In this document: positions 55,156 to 63,576 of the stretch, piece after piece | How the letters are laid out: each line of letters opens with the position of its first letter | Numbering within the stretch: position 1 is the first letter of the stretch | From: Mycolicibacterium rufum | GTDB taxonomy: Bacteria > Actinomycetota > Actinomycetes > Mycobacteriales > Mycobacteriaceae | Assembly (NCBI RefSeq): GCF_022374875.2 | Contig: NZ_CP092427.2 | Coordinates: forward strand, 5,084,001 to 5,148,000 | DNA: 64,000 bases | Reading direction: 5' to 3' | Translations under genes and position numbers: made by a program | The notes under the pieces: model-generated | Told to the model about the DNA's origin: nothing | Seen by the model: only the letters and a program-made list of their open reading frames with translations | Databases searched by the model: none

Positions 55156-56673
55156 GTGACGGCGCCCCGAACAGTCGACGCGGACTTCCTCGCCCTGCCC
55201 CGCCAGGCCCTCGCCGACGCCGCGCTGAGCGCGGCGCTGCACGCCGGAGCGAGCTATGCAGACCTGCGCATCCACGCCATGACCACCGAGACCGTGCAGC
55301 TGCGCGACGGCGCGCTGGAGAACGCCGTCGTCGACGACGAGATCGGGCTCGCGGTCCGGGTGATCGTCGACGGCAACTGGGGTTTCGCCTCACACGCCGA
55401 GTTGAGCCCGGAGGCGGCGGTGGAGACAGCGCGACGCGCGGTGCGGGTGGCCACCACGCTGGCGCCGCTCAACGCCGAGCGCATCGAACTGGCGCCCGAA
55501 CCCGTGTACCGCGACATGACGTGGGTGTCGGACTACCGCATCGATCCGTTCACGGTGCCGCTGGCGGAGAAGATCGGCGTGCTCGAGGACTACTCCGGCC
55601 GGCTGCTGGCGTCCGACGGGGTGGACCACGTGTCGGCGTGGCTGCACGCGGCCAAGGAGCAGACGTTCTACGCCGACACCTTCGGGTCCTCGATCACCCA
55701 GCAGCGGGTGCGGGTGTTGCCGAACCTGGACGCGGTGACGGTCGATGCGGCGGCGGGCACGTTCGAGACCATGCGCACACTCGCGCCACCGACCGCCCGC
55801 GGCTGGGAAGCCGTTGCCGGCGATCAGGTCTGGGACTGGACCGGTGAGCTGGGGGCCCTGCCCGCCCTGTTGGCCGAGAAGGTCAAGGCGCCCAGCGTCG
55901 TCGCCGGCCCCACCGATCTGGTGATCGACCCGTCGAACCTGTGGCTGACGATCCACGAATCCATCGGCCACGCCACCGAATACGACCGGGCGATCAGCTA
56001 CGAGGCGGCCTATGCCGGCACGTCGTTCGCCACTCCCGACAAGCTGGGCCGAATGGCCTACGGGTCGGCGGTGATGAACGTGACCGCCGACCGCACGGTG
56101 GAGCACGGGCTGGCGACCGTCGGATTCGACGACGAGGGGGTGCGCGCGCAGAGCTGGGATCTGGTGCGCGACGGGCTGTTCGTCGGCTACCAGCTCGACC
56201 GGGTGTTCGCCCCGCGGCTCGGCGTGGCCCGGTCCAACGGCTGCTCCTACGCCGATTCGGCACACCACGTGCCGATCCAGCGGATGGCCAACGTCTCGCT
56301 GCAGCCGGGCCCCGAGGACGTCAGCACCGAGGATCTGATCGCGCGGGTGGCCGACGGGATCTACATCGTCGGCGACAAGAGCTGGTCGATCGACATGCAG
56401 CGCTACAACTTCCAGTTCACCGGCCAGCGGTTCTTCCGGATCAGGGACGGCAGGCTCGACGGACAGGTGCGCGATGTCGCCTACCAGGCGACCACCACGG
56501 ACTTCTGGGGTGCGATGGAAGCCGTTGGCGGACAGTCGACCTGGCGTCTCGGTGGCGCGTTCAACTGCGGCAAGGCCCAACCCGGGCAGGTCGCCGCGGT
56601 CAGTCACGGATGCCCGTCGGCACTGTTCCGCGGTATCACCGTGCTCAACACGCGCGAGGAGGGCGGGCGATGA
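55156..56673 (+). CDS. tldD: TldD-family metalloprotease subunit
   Basis: A 505-residue protease subunit. The zinc motif HExxxH is intact as H267-E268 and H272 in LTIHESIGHATEYDRA. The C-terminal half has the TldD signature SNGCSYADSAHHVPIQRMANVSLQPG and a glycine-rich end with FNCGKAQPGQ. TldD forms a heterodimer with TldE and cleaves unfolded peptides, including some modified peptide precursors. No such peptide gene was found beside it. It starts at GTG six bases after a leaderless-type -10 and overlaps tldE as ATGA. It matches M. tuberculosis Rv2315c by place. Confidence 0.93.
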   Translation: MTAPRTVDADFLALPRQALADAALSAALHAGASYADLRIHAMTTETVQLRDGALENAVVDDEIGLAVRVIVDGNWGFASHAELSPEAAVETARRAVRVATTLAPLNAERIELAPEPVYRDMTWVSDYRIDPFTVPLAEKIGVLEDYSGRLLASDGVDHVSAWLHAAKEQTFYADTFGSSITQQRVRVLPNLDAVTVDAAAGTFETMRTLAPPTARGWEAVAGDQVWDWTGELGALPALLAEKVKAPSVVAGPTDLVIDPSNLWLTIHESIGHATEYDRAISYEAAYAGTSFATPDKLGRMAYGSAVMNVTADRTVEHGLATVGFDDEGVRAQSWDLVRDGLFVGYQLDRVFAPRLGVARSNGCSYADSAHHVPIQRMANVSLQPGPEDVSTEDLIARVADGIYIVGDKSWSIDMQRYNFQFTGQRFFRIRDGRLDGQVRDVAYQATTTDFWGAMEAVGGQSTWRLGGAFNCGKAQPGQVAAVSHGCPSALFRGITVLNTREEGGR

Positions 56674-58043
56674 TCGGCGCGGCGCACGTGGTCGACATCG
56701 CGTTGGCCGAGGCGGCGCGGCTGGGCGGGGCCGACGAGACCGTCGTCCTGGTCACCGACCGCGTCGATGCGGCGCTGCGGTGGGCGAACAACACGATGAC
56801 CACGAATGGCGAATCGACCAGCAGGACCACCACCGTCATCTCGATCGTCCGCCGCGGCGACGACGCACACGTCGGCTCGGTGCGCTCCAGCGCCGTCGAT
56901 CCGGCGGTGCTCGCCGATCTGGTCGGTGCGTCGCAGCGTGCGGCGGCCGCGGCGCCCGCGGCCCGCGACAGTGCACCGCCCCTGCCCGCGGGCGAGCCGG
57001 CCGTCGACTGGGATGCGCCCGTGCCGGAGACCGGGGCGGACGTGTTCGCCGGCGTCGCAGCAGATCTCGCGCAGGGGTTCCGGGGGAACGACACGTTGTT
57101 CGGGTACGCCCGCCACATCCTCGAGACCACGTTCGTCGCCACCTCGGGTGGCCTGCGGCGGCGTTTCACTCAGCCGACGGGCTCGGTCGAGATCAACGCC
57201 AAGCGCGACGGGGCCAGCGCCTGGGCGGGAGTGAGCACCCCCGATTTCGCCGACGTGTCCACCGATGCCCTGCTCGAGGAGCTGGGCATCCGGTTGTCGT
57301 GGGCGCGCCGGACCGTCGCCTTGCCCGCGGGCCGCTACGAGACGATCCTGCCGCCGTCGACGGTCGCCGACCTGATGATCTACCTGACGTGGACGATGGG
57401 CGGACGCGGCGCGCAGGAGGGCCGGACCGCGCTCGCGGCGCCCGGCGGCGGCACCCGGGTGGGGGAGAGGCTGACGGACCTGCCGCTGACGCTCTACTCC
57501 GACCCGCACGCGCCCGGTTTGGAGTGCGCGCCCTACGTCGCGGTGCCGACGTCCTCGGAGCGGGCGTCGGTGTTCGACAACGGAATGGACATCGAGCGGG
57601 TCGACTGGATCCGCGACGGCGTGATCAACGCGCTGGCCTATCCGCGGGCGGCGGCGGAGGAGTTCGGGGCCCCGGTCGCGGTCGGCGCGGACAACCTGCT
57701 GATGACCGGAGGGTCGACGGCGTTGCCGGACATGATCGCGGCCACCGAGCGGGGTCTGCTGCTCACCACCCTGTGGTACATCCGCGAGGTCGACCCGTCG
57801 GTGCTGCTGTTGACAGGATTGACCCGCGATGGCGTCTACCTGGTCGAGGACGGAGAGGTTACCGCCGCGGTGAACAATTTCCGGTTCAACGAGAGCCCCC
57901 TGGACCTGGTGCGCCGGGCCACCGAGGCCGGGGTCAGTGAGGCGACGCTGCCGCGCGAATGGGGCGACTGGGCCACCCGCGCGCAGATGCCGTCGCTGCG
58001 GATTCCCGACTTTCACATGTCCTCGGTCAGTCAGGCGCAATAA
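56670..58043 (+). CDS. tldE: TldE/PmbA-family protease partner
   Basis: A 457-residue TldE/PmbA protein, the non-metal partner of TldD. It lacks HExxxH, as expected. Family segments are [19 protein letters not shown] at the N-terminus, the middle [32 protein letters not shown], and the C-terminal [49 protein letters not shown], which is the TldE signature. It starts at ATG in a four-base overlap with tldD, giving equal translation of both subunits. It matches M. tuberculosis Rv2314c. The usual pair is complete. Confidence 0.93.
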   Translation: MIGAAHVVDIALAEAARLGGADETVVLVTDRVDAALRWANNTMTTNGESTSRTTTVISIVRRGDDAHVGSVRSSAVDPAVLADLVGASQRAAAAAPAARDSAPPLPAGEPAVDWDAPVPETGADVFAGVAADLAQGFRGNDTLFGYARHILETTFVATSGGLRRRFTQPTGSVEINAKRDGASAWAGVSTPDFADVSTDALLEELGIRLSWARRTVALPAGRYETILPPSTVADLMIYLTWTMGGRGAQEGRTALAAPGGGTRVGERLTDLPLTLYSDPHAPGLECAPYVAVPTSSERASVFDNGMDIERVDWIRDGVINALAYPRAAAEEFGAPVAVGADNLLMTGGSTALPDMIAATERGLLLTTLWYIREVDPSVLLLTGLTRDGVYLVEDGEVTAAVNNFRFNESPLDLVRRATEAGVSEATLPREWGDWATRAQMPSLRIPDFHMSSVSQAQ

Positions 58044-58050
58044 TCACTCG

Positions 58051-58893
58051 GTGAGCGACCGCGCGCTGCCCGAACGGCTGGCCGATCTCGTCGCGCTGTC
58101 CTCGGGGGACAGCCGCGCCGACACTCTGATCCGGCTGACGTGCGGGCGGGCGCTGTCGCTGCCGCCGCTGCCGGTGCGGGTCGACCTCGCCGACGAGCGC
58201 TCCGATGCCGAACTGGTGCTCACAGCTTTCGCCGAGCAGTTCAGCACCGATGTCACCGGAATCGGGGACAACCAGCGGCGCCGACTGACAGAGGCTTACG
58301 GCGACAACACCTTCCGTGTGGTGGTCGCGGTGTTCATCGCCGATTTCGTACCCCGGGTCTGGGCGGGCTGCGAGGCGCTCGGCCTCGGCCGGCCGGGCTC
58401 GGTCTCCGAGGTGGCGTGGGACGACGACGGCGATCCGGTGGAGCAGGTGCTCGGCGGCTTCGTGCCCGCGGTCGCGCGGCTGCGCGAGCTCGACGCCCTG
58501 ACCACCGAGGTGGTGCGGCTGCGCGGAGCCGCCGCGCATCACTGCCGGCTGTGCCAGTCGCTGCGCGAGCGGCACGCGCTCGACGACGGCGGCTCGGAGG
58601 ATCTCTACCGCCAGATCGAGGACTTCGAGACGGCGGCGGACCTGTCGGCGGCGCACAAGGCGGCGCTGCGCTACGTCGACGCGCTGATCTGGTCGCCGTC
58701 GCAGCTCAGCGACGCGATCGTCGACGGGGTGCACACGCACTTCTCCGAGAAACAGGCCTTCGAGCTGACCCTGGACGTCATGCGCAACGCGGCCAACAAG
58801 ATAGCGGTGTCACTGGCCGCGGACGCGCCGCGGGTGGCCGAGGGCACCGAACGCTACGAGGTCGACGAGGCGGGACAGACCGTCTTCGCGTGA
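58051..58893 (+). CDS. AhpD-like (carboxymuconolactone decarboxylase-fold) protein
   Basis: A 280-residue all-helical protein. The C-terminal half shows an AhpD-type CxxC in AAAHHCRLCQSLRERHALDDGG, followed by helices (SAAHKAALRYVDALIWSPSQLSDAIVDGVHTHFSEKQAFELTLDVMRNAANKIAVSLA) like the carboxymuconolactone decarboxylase fold. The N-terminal half carries a helical repeat of the fold without cysteines. Such proteins often act in thiol-based peroxide reduction. It starts at GTG eight bases after the tldE stop and is therefore likely in the same operon. No partner peroxiredoxin is nearby. The exact reaction is unknown. Confidence 0.75.
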   Translation: MSDRALPERLADLVALSSGDSRADTLIRLTCGRALSLPPLPVRVDLADERSDAELVLTAFAEQFSTDVTGIGDNQRRRLTEAYGDNTFRVVVAVFIADFVPRVWAGCEALGLGRPGSVSEVAWDDDGDPVEQVLGGFVPAVARLRELDALTTEVVRLRGAAAHHCRLCQSLRERHALDDGGSEDLYRQIEDFETAADLSAAHKAALRYVDALIWSPSQLSDAIVDGVHTHFSEKQAFELTLDVMRNAANKIAVSLAADAPRVAEGTERYEVDEAGQTVFA

Positions 58894-58931
58894 CCCGCAA
58901 TATGCGACCATGGTGCCGCGCACGTCGCGAT

Positions 58932-59005
58932 GGGGCGGTAGCTCAGTCGGTTAGAGCCGTGGACTCATAATCCATTGGTCGCGGGTTCGAGCCCCGCCCG
59001 CCCTA
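58932..59005 (+). tRNA. tRNA-Met (CAT)
   Basis: A cloverleaf with acceptor GGGGCGG pairing to CCGCCCT (one G-T), D-arm GCTC/GAGC, anticodon loop CTCATAA (anticodon CAT), T-arm GGGTTCGAGCCCC and discriminator A. No CCA is encoded. A tRNA-Ile with lysidine-modified CAT cannot be excluded by eye. It marks the border between backbone and the degraded low-GC region. Confidence 0.88.
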
Positions 59006-59015
59006 CTTCAGAGCT

Positions 59016-59275
59016 GTATTGCGTCGGCTACACCAACACCGCCTACCTCTACGAGCGGACCGCCGAATCCGACACCGCCACCCACCCCACACATCTGTCC
59101 GACATTGTGGCGACTCTGGTCACCCAGCGACACGCCGCCGCCGAGCAACGCCGCGCCGCCTATGACCACTAGCGCACCGCGACGGACAAACTTGCCGCTG
59201 CGATGGTCGACGGCCATGCGGGACCAGCCGAACGCAGTCACGACCGCCAACAGAAAGTTGGACTGGGACTGTGAA
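59016..59275 (+). pseudogene. Decayed coding fragment beside the tRNA
   Basis: One frame reads SDIVATLVTQRHAAAEQRRAAYDH, then an in-frame TAG at 59170-59172, then RTATDKLAAAMVDGHAG. Composition on both sides of the stop is protein-like (Ala- and Arg-rich helix), which suggests a nonsense-mutated gene. There is no start codon of its own and no family was recognised. The opposite strand also has a frame with an apolar stretch (GALVVIGGAALLGGGVSLG), so strand is uncertain. Confidence 0.3.
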
Positions 59276-59454
59276 TTGGGGGATCCGCTAGTCACTCAAT
59301 GGTGATGGTTCAAGAGTCGATGGGCGACGCGGTTGCGACCCAACCCGCGCCGCGCAGCAGCTTCACATCCACCCCCATCTAGAACGCCGGCAGCATGTCA
59401 AATCCGTGGTCGTGGGGGACTGCCCCGAGTTCGGTTGACTCGCGGGGTGTGAAT

Positions 59455-59600
59455 TCAAGCCGCGGCGACCGATGAGTCGAGCAGTTCGATCTCTATCGGG
59501 GTGAGTCTGCCGAGGGCGAGTTGCCGGCGGCGTCGGTGATAGGGCTGCTCGCCAGATCCAGCGGCATAGCGGCTCGGTCCGGCTCAGCGACGGGTACAGA
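59455..59600 (-). pseudogene. C-terminal remnant of an IS3-type transposase
   Basis: On the minus strand the frame reads EQPYHRRRRQLALGRLTPIEIELL and ends at TGA (59455-59457). This is the YNxxRxHxxLGxxTPxxxE tail of the integrase core of IS3-family (or related IS481) transposases. The catalytic DDE part is absent upstream, and no inverted repeats were recognised. It is a dead fragment showing past insertion activity at this junction. Confidence 0.7.
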
Positions 59601-59650
59601 TACATAGGGGCGCGACGCGCCGTGATCTGGCTATCTACAAGGGATCGTCT

Positions 59651-60148
59651 CTAGCCGGCAGGCTTAGACCGACGCACATTAAGACAGTTTGCGCAAAGCT
59701 CACGAACTGTTACTTTTTCGGAATCCAGGTCCGCTTTCCGCGCCGCCCAATCCGAGTCCGTGGCATTGAGGATGGCGTCGGCTGATCCCTCCAGAAATAA
59801 CGCGATCCACTTTTTGTCGTCGCTATCGAAGTCACGCAGGGCTTCAGGCACGAATAAGTCGATCTCATCCTCGGCAGCTCCGATATCCACCAGATGCACG
59901 CGCGAAGGATTCGCAATATTGTCGGTTAGGGCCTTGAAGAAGAAGTCTCCCGCGCCAGGCTGACCAGCCCAACTGCAGTGCTTCCTGTACTCGTCGATCG
60001 CAAGTTGCTCGGTGTCAAGCACCACAACTCCCTGCCTTAACGCGTCTTGTAGCGCATTTCCGGCAGCTTCTTCGCAGGCTGGGTCCGCCTGTTCACTCTT
60101 GCCATTGGCGACCTTTAAAACGTTGGTATCAATCACCAATCGAGTCAC
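59651..60148 (-). CDS. PIN-domain nuclease paired with the ATPase
   Basis: A 165-residue protein of PIN-domain type. Acidic residues fall where the fold needs them: D7 in LVIDTNVL, E53 in LAIDEYRKH, D110/D111 in DFDSDDKKWIAL, and D131 in ILNATDSDW. PIN domains are metal-dependent RNases found in VapC toxins and in defence systems. The C-terminal 30 residues add two cysteines (ELCANCLN). The ATG overlaps the ATPase stop as ATGA, so the nuclease is made with the ATPase, and there is no VapB-like antitoxin gene beside it. That argues for control by the ATPase rather than an antitoxin. The pairing is not one I can name. Confidence 0.8.
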   Translation of the reverse strand: MTRLVIDTNVLKVANGKSEQADPACEEAAGNALQDALRQGVVVLDTEQLAIDEYRKHCSWAGQPGAGDFFFKALTDNIANPSRVHLVDIGAAEDEIDLFVPEALRDFDSDDKKWIALFLEGSADAILNATDSDWAARKADLDSEKVTVRELCANCLNVRRSKPAG

Positions 60149-61545
60149 GGGTTGGCCTTGGCCTTCCGCCGCTTCGCAGCATCCAGCATCGCTATGCGGT
60201 CAGCAAGTGGATCACCAAAAAACTCAGCAGGCCAGTTGACGATGTTTCCGAAAAGATCGATCTCCAGCCTTTCCAGGTGGCTACCCTTAGGGGTCTGCTT
60301 CGCGAAATACAACGACACGTCGGATGGCTTTACCCGGAGATTCCGTCCAAATTCCTCTTCAGCGATCCGACGCTGAAGCCTCATCAGAAGATGCTCGCTA
60401 TGGCTCTCGAGAATTATCTGGACATTGCGAGTCAACGCCGTTTCTAAAATAATATCTGCAAGACCTGATTGCACAGCGGGGTGCAAGTGTATTTCGGGCT
60501 GCTCCAGTACCAAAGTATCGCCATCCTGGGCATAAGCCAGCATCACAAGCACTGGGAGTACCTGACTTACTCCGAAGCCTACGTCTGTCAACAAGACCTG
60601 AGGGGCTCCAGATCGCAATCTGACGTTCATTCGATATAGCGTTTGACGTTCGTCTAACATGTCCAGATCAAACGACGAGATAAGGCCAAGTTCGGACAAC
60701 CATGCCCCAATCACCGACTCCATAGGCTGCTTTTTTGTCAAGCGCCGATTGTTGAAGCCTTTCGTCCAACCACGCGAAATCATTTGGTGAGCGTTCCGAG
60801 CAGCGACTAACGCGTTGACCGTGTATTCCCCACGCTTACCCACATCCCTCGGGGCACTACCCGTGATGGAGTATTCACGTTGCGGATCATTGCGAAGTGG
60901 GCCTAGATAGCGGATCGTTTCACAGATTCCCTCGAACTCGAATTCGACGTCGTAGAGCACAGATGCATTCTGGTAATACACTTTTGCCTGCTGCGGAAAC
61001 CCGTAGCATTTCACCGGTTCCGGCAACTGCCACGCCCGTCCCTGACTTCTCTTGAAGTCATACAGGTTAGATTCCAGCTTGTAACGACCTTTTGCGTCAT
61101 CGGACCTGCTCATAAGGAAGCTGTAGTAACCGACGCGATAGGACATTTGTTGCACGTATGGAGCTTTACGGTCACTCCGTATCTCAGTTTCGAACGAAAG
61201 TTCGTTGCTCGATAACAGCACGGATTTTTTTTTCTGAACCTGGGCGGCAAGGTCAATAACATCGACAGGCCTACTTGACTCCCAGTCCAAATGTATGCGT
61301 AAAGGTAATGATTTGTCGTGGTTAAAAACGATGTCTTGGTAAGTTCCTAGATCAACAATTCCATTCAGCGCCAACGTTTGGTTCCGATCGGAGTCCTCCA
61401 CCGTCTGCCGAAGCATCAGTAGGCTCTGGAGAATACTGGTCTTTCCAGACGAGTTTGTGCCAAAGAATGCCGTAACTGGCGAGAGCTTAATGTCATTTGT
61501 ATCGCGCCAAGTCTTGAAATTCTGAAGCCGTAGTCCGGTCAGCAT
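60145..61545 (-). CDS. SMC/OLD-like AAA ATPase with DUF3696-type C-terminus
   Basis: A 466-residue ABC-type ATPase of the RecF/OLD group. Walker A is GTNSSGKTS at residues 29-37 after the family start LRLQNFKTWRD. The ABC signature region reads LLTDVGFGVSQVLPVLV. Walker B is LVLEQPEIHLHP, and the H-loop is ILESHSEHLLMRLQRRI. The C-terminal DVSLYFAKQTPKGSHLERLEIDLFGNIVNWPAEFFGD matches DUF3696 proteins. The insert between Walker A and signature is about 270 residues, in place of long coiled coils. It is first in an operon with the PIN nuclease. AT-rich codons mark it as foreign. Related ATPase-effector pairs (PARIS, Septu, Gabija) act against phages. Confidence 0.85.
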   Translation of the reverse strand: MLTGLRLQNFKTWRDTNDIKLSPVTAFFGTNSSGKTSILQSLLMLRQTVEDSDRNQTLALNGIVDLGTYQDIVFNHDKSLPLRIHLDWESSRPVDVIDLAAQVQKKKSVLLSSNELSFETEIRSDRKAPYVQQMSYRVGYYSFLMSRSDDAKGRYKLESNLYDFKRSQGRAWQLPEPVKCYGFPQQAKVYYQNASVLYDVEFEFEGICETIRYLGPLRNDPQREYSITGSAPRDVGKRGEYTVNALVAARNAHQMISRGWTKGFNNRRLTKKQPMESVIGAWLSELGLISSFDLDMLDERQTLYRMNVRLRSGAPQVLLTDVGFGVSQVLPVLVMLAYAQDGDTLVLEQPEIHLHPAVQSGLADIILETALTRNVQIILESHSEHLLMRLQRRIAEEEFGRNLRVKPSDVSLYFAKQTPKGSHLERLEIDLFGNIVNWPAEFFGDPLADRIAMLDAAKRRKAKANP

Positions 61546-61918
61546 GTTGCGCCCTGCCTGCGAGGTGTACGTGAACCTGGTGGATAAACGGAACCCACCT
61601 TACTGGGCGGTCGTCGAATCGGAAGGACGACGCACACTGGCGCCTTGCTATTGGAACGCCCGGTAGCTTTCGCCGACACCAGCAAAAGGCCAGATCGCCA
61701 GCGGAAGGTTCTAGCTGGCCGGGAAGACTGGCTTAATCGCCGAGCGACGCGCGACGTCCCGGTACTGCGCGCGCCGGTGGATCTCCGAAGAACATGGCGC
61801 CGGGGCGATGCGAAAGCCCGGGCGCGGCGCTGATAAGGCTCGACGACCACTGGAGTGGGCTCCACGTTCACTGGCACCTACAAGGTCCTGCCCTGCTCGT
61901 CGCCGACGGGACGAGTGG
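61546..61918. other. Intergenic region upstream of the ATPase, no gene seen
   Basis: There is no credible reading frame on either strand; the short open frames have no start signals and are rich in arginine. It must hold the promoter of the ATPase-PIN operon near 61550-61620, but no clear -10/-35 pair was picked out. Some stretches look like shuffled fragments of host-like DNA. Confidence 0.4.
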
Positions 61919-62086
61919 ATGTCTGCGAGAGAACTCACACACGCCATCGACCGCGCCCGCAAGGACATCTATGGATGAACTCGCGCCGGACACATAAAAC
62001 AGCGTGCCGGCGCTGACGGCATACCCGAATACCTCGTTGTCGACATAGTCGCGTTCATCAACAGCCTCGCGGCAGCGACGGACTAA
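61919..62086 (+). pseudogene. Small gene broken by an in-frame TGA
   Basis: ATG at 61919, preceded by GGGACGAG, opens MSARELTHAIDRARKDIYG. A TGA at 61976 interrupts, and the same frame continues TRAGHIKQRAGADGIPEYLVVDIVAFINSLAAATD to a TAA at 62084. Both parts look coding, and a single base change (TGG to TGA) would explain the break, giving an original protein of 55 residues. The family is unknown. Confidence 0.4.
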
Positions 62087-62311
62087 GACAGTCCGAAATA
62101 GCTAGCGGCAAGAGCGCGGAGTTCGAATCGCTTACCTGCCGCTCCTCGACGACGCCGCCGCAATCAGTGCCTCGAGTAGCGCGACGGCGGCTCCGCCACC
62201 GATGCCCACCCAAATGCCGGCTACGAAAGCACTGCGTGCATTTGGTCCAGCACGTCTCGACGCACTCCCACCGATTAGCCGGAGAATTCGTGGGCCAGTT
62301 CAGTGTCGACA

Positions 62312-62473
62312 ATGAGCGTGGCCAGATCACCCAAAATAGGGCAAACCGTTTACGAGACCAAGTTGCCCGACTTCAAACGCGTTGAGGAGGCGATCCTGTC
62401 TGCCTCAAAGGCGGCACTGAAGACGCCTACTGAATGGGTCGAACCGCCACGACGAAGGATCTTCCAGAAGTAA
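62312..62473 (+). CDS. Possible small protein in the island
   Basis: A 53-codon frame from ATG to TAA: MSVARSPKIGQTVYETKLPDF, then a helical KRVEEAILSASKAALKTP and a basic tail PPRRRIFQK. Its composition is protein-like, but no ribosome-binding site precedes it. The opposite strand in this area also has short frames, including an apolar stretch at about 62132-62250 (AGIWVGIGGGAAVALLEALIAAA) that may be the remnant of a membrane protein. Neither could be matched to a family. Confidence 0.25.
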   Translation: MSVARSPKIGQTVYETKLPDFKRVEEAILSASKAALKTPTEWVEPPRRRIFQK

Positions 62474-62509
62474 CGGACTCGGGGGACGTGCCAGCCCTTC
62501 AGACAACCA

Positions 62510-62960
62510 TCATGTGGCTAGGCCAGCAGGGCGGGGGCGTAGCGCCGTCCAGTACATGCCCTTCGTCGGGTCATAATTGACGACCGCGCTCTTAAGCGCC
62601 TGTAGTGGAGGAACGGTGTCTCCTCGTGAGCAAGTCCCAGGGCCCTTCGCCATCATATTGGTAGACGACGGGCCAAAGCAGGAGGTCTTCAATGTCCTCT
62701 AGGTCCACGTCGGCGATATGTTCACCTGCGCCGATGTCGACGACGATCAAGCTGAGCTCCTCGCCGGTGTCATGGTAGTCAACACCAGGCCAGGCGTGTC
62801 CACGGCTCCGGCCCGGTCGCCCACTTCGCGCGGCCCCTCACCGGACGCCCAGTACCGGTTGAGCACAGCGGACGCGCCCGACGCCCCAGCCAGCGTCTAC
62901 TCCTGCAGCCATTGCTCAACTCCCGGCGCGGCGTACGATTCAACGACCGACGACCCGGAT
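62510..62960 (-). pseudogene. Frameshifted remnant of an unknown gene
   Basis: On the minus strand, pieces of protein-like sequence lie in successive frames: YAAPGVEQWLQE, then NRYWASGEGPREVGDRAGAVDTPG, then GVDYHDTGEELSLIVVDIGAGEHIADVDLEDIEDLLLWPVVYQYDGEGPWDLLTRR, then ALKSAVVNYDPTKGMYWTALRPRP. The junctions need at least two frameshifts and one stop. The acidic middle part is the best preserved. No family was recognised. The 500-bp stretch is best read as one decayed gene. Confidence 0.45.
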
Positions 62961-62973
62961 CTCGTTAGTTAAT

Positions 62974-63576
62974 TCAGTACTCCCACTTCGTCAACATGGT
63001 TTGGACATGATCACGGACCACGTGCGCGGCATCGCGCAGCTTCACGACCAGAGGGTCGTCTTCGGCGAACTCTTCTAGGGGAGTGCGGTTTTCGGTGGCA
63101 TCCCAGAGCAGATTTTCCCGGAACTCATGCAGCAGTGTGACGGCGCGCCCGAGTTCGGGATTGAAGAAGTAAGCGTCCGACAGTAGGCGGGCAGTTTCGC
63201 GTTCAACTTCTGTCGTCGGCGTGCCCGCGTTCGCATACGGCCGTCGGGGGTAGATCGGCGTCCCGTCGGGCAACGGTGGGAGCGTCACGTTATGTGCGAG
63301 GGCGATGGCATCGGCTGCCATGCGATTGATCTGTAGGAGTGTCGTCATCCGTGAGTCATCTCGCCGCAGCGCCAGCGCAGACTTGCGATCAGCTTCGGCG
63401 ATCGAGGCATCCACGCTCTTCAGCTTTTCGGCATTAGCGTTCTTCGCCGCCTCAAGCCGCGCTGTCAGCCTCCGCTGCAGCCCACCGTTGAAAAGTGTAG
63501 CGAGAGCCGCAGCCACGCCGCCGCTCGTCAGGACCGATAGGGCCACGCTGACGCCGACAACCAACCAGTTGGTCAA
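62974..63576 (-). CDS. Membrane-anchored coiled-coil protein, unknown function
   Basis: A 200-residue protein. One N-terminal transmembrane helix (WLVVGVSVALSVLTSGGVAAALATLF) is followed by a coiled-coil-like stretch (LQRRLTARLEAAKNANAEKLKSVDASIAEADRKSALALRRD). A helical domain then runs to the end (ETARLLSDAYFFNPELGRAVTLLHEFRENLLWDATENRTPLEEFAEDDPLVVKLRDAAHVVRDHVQTML). It starts at TTG with GAAAGG ten bases upstream. Small proteins of one helix plus coiled coil occur as effectors or anchors in islands, but nothing specific was recognised. It is intact and has better codon structure than the decayed DNA around it. Confidence 0.65.
   Translation of the reverse strand: MTNWLVVGVSVALSVLTSGGVAAALATLFNGGLQRRLTARLEAAKNANAEKLKSVDASIAEADRKSALALRRDDSRMTTLLQINRMAADAIALAHNVTLPPLPDGTPIYPRRPYANAGTPTTEVERETARLLSDAYFFNPELGRAVTLLHEFRENLLWDATENRTPLEEFAEDDPLVVKLRDAAHVVRDHVQTMLTKWEY

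Noticed and set aside
58975..59172. Gene starting inside the tRNA-Met
   Set aside because: The frame begins in the tRNA anticodon/T-arm region and is only an extension of the decayed fragment at 59016-59275.
59651..60148. Classic VapBC toxin-antitoxin pair
   Set aside because: No small antitoxin gene precedes or follows the PIN gene; its partner is a large ATPase.
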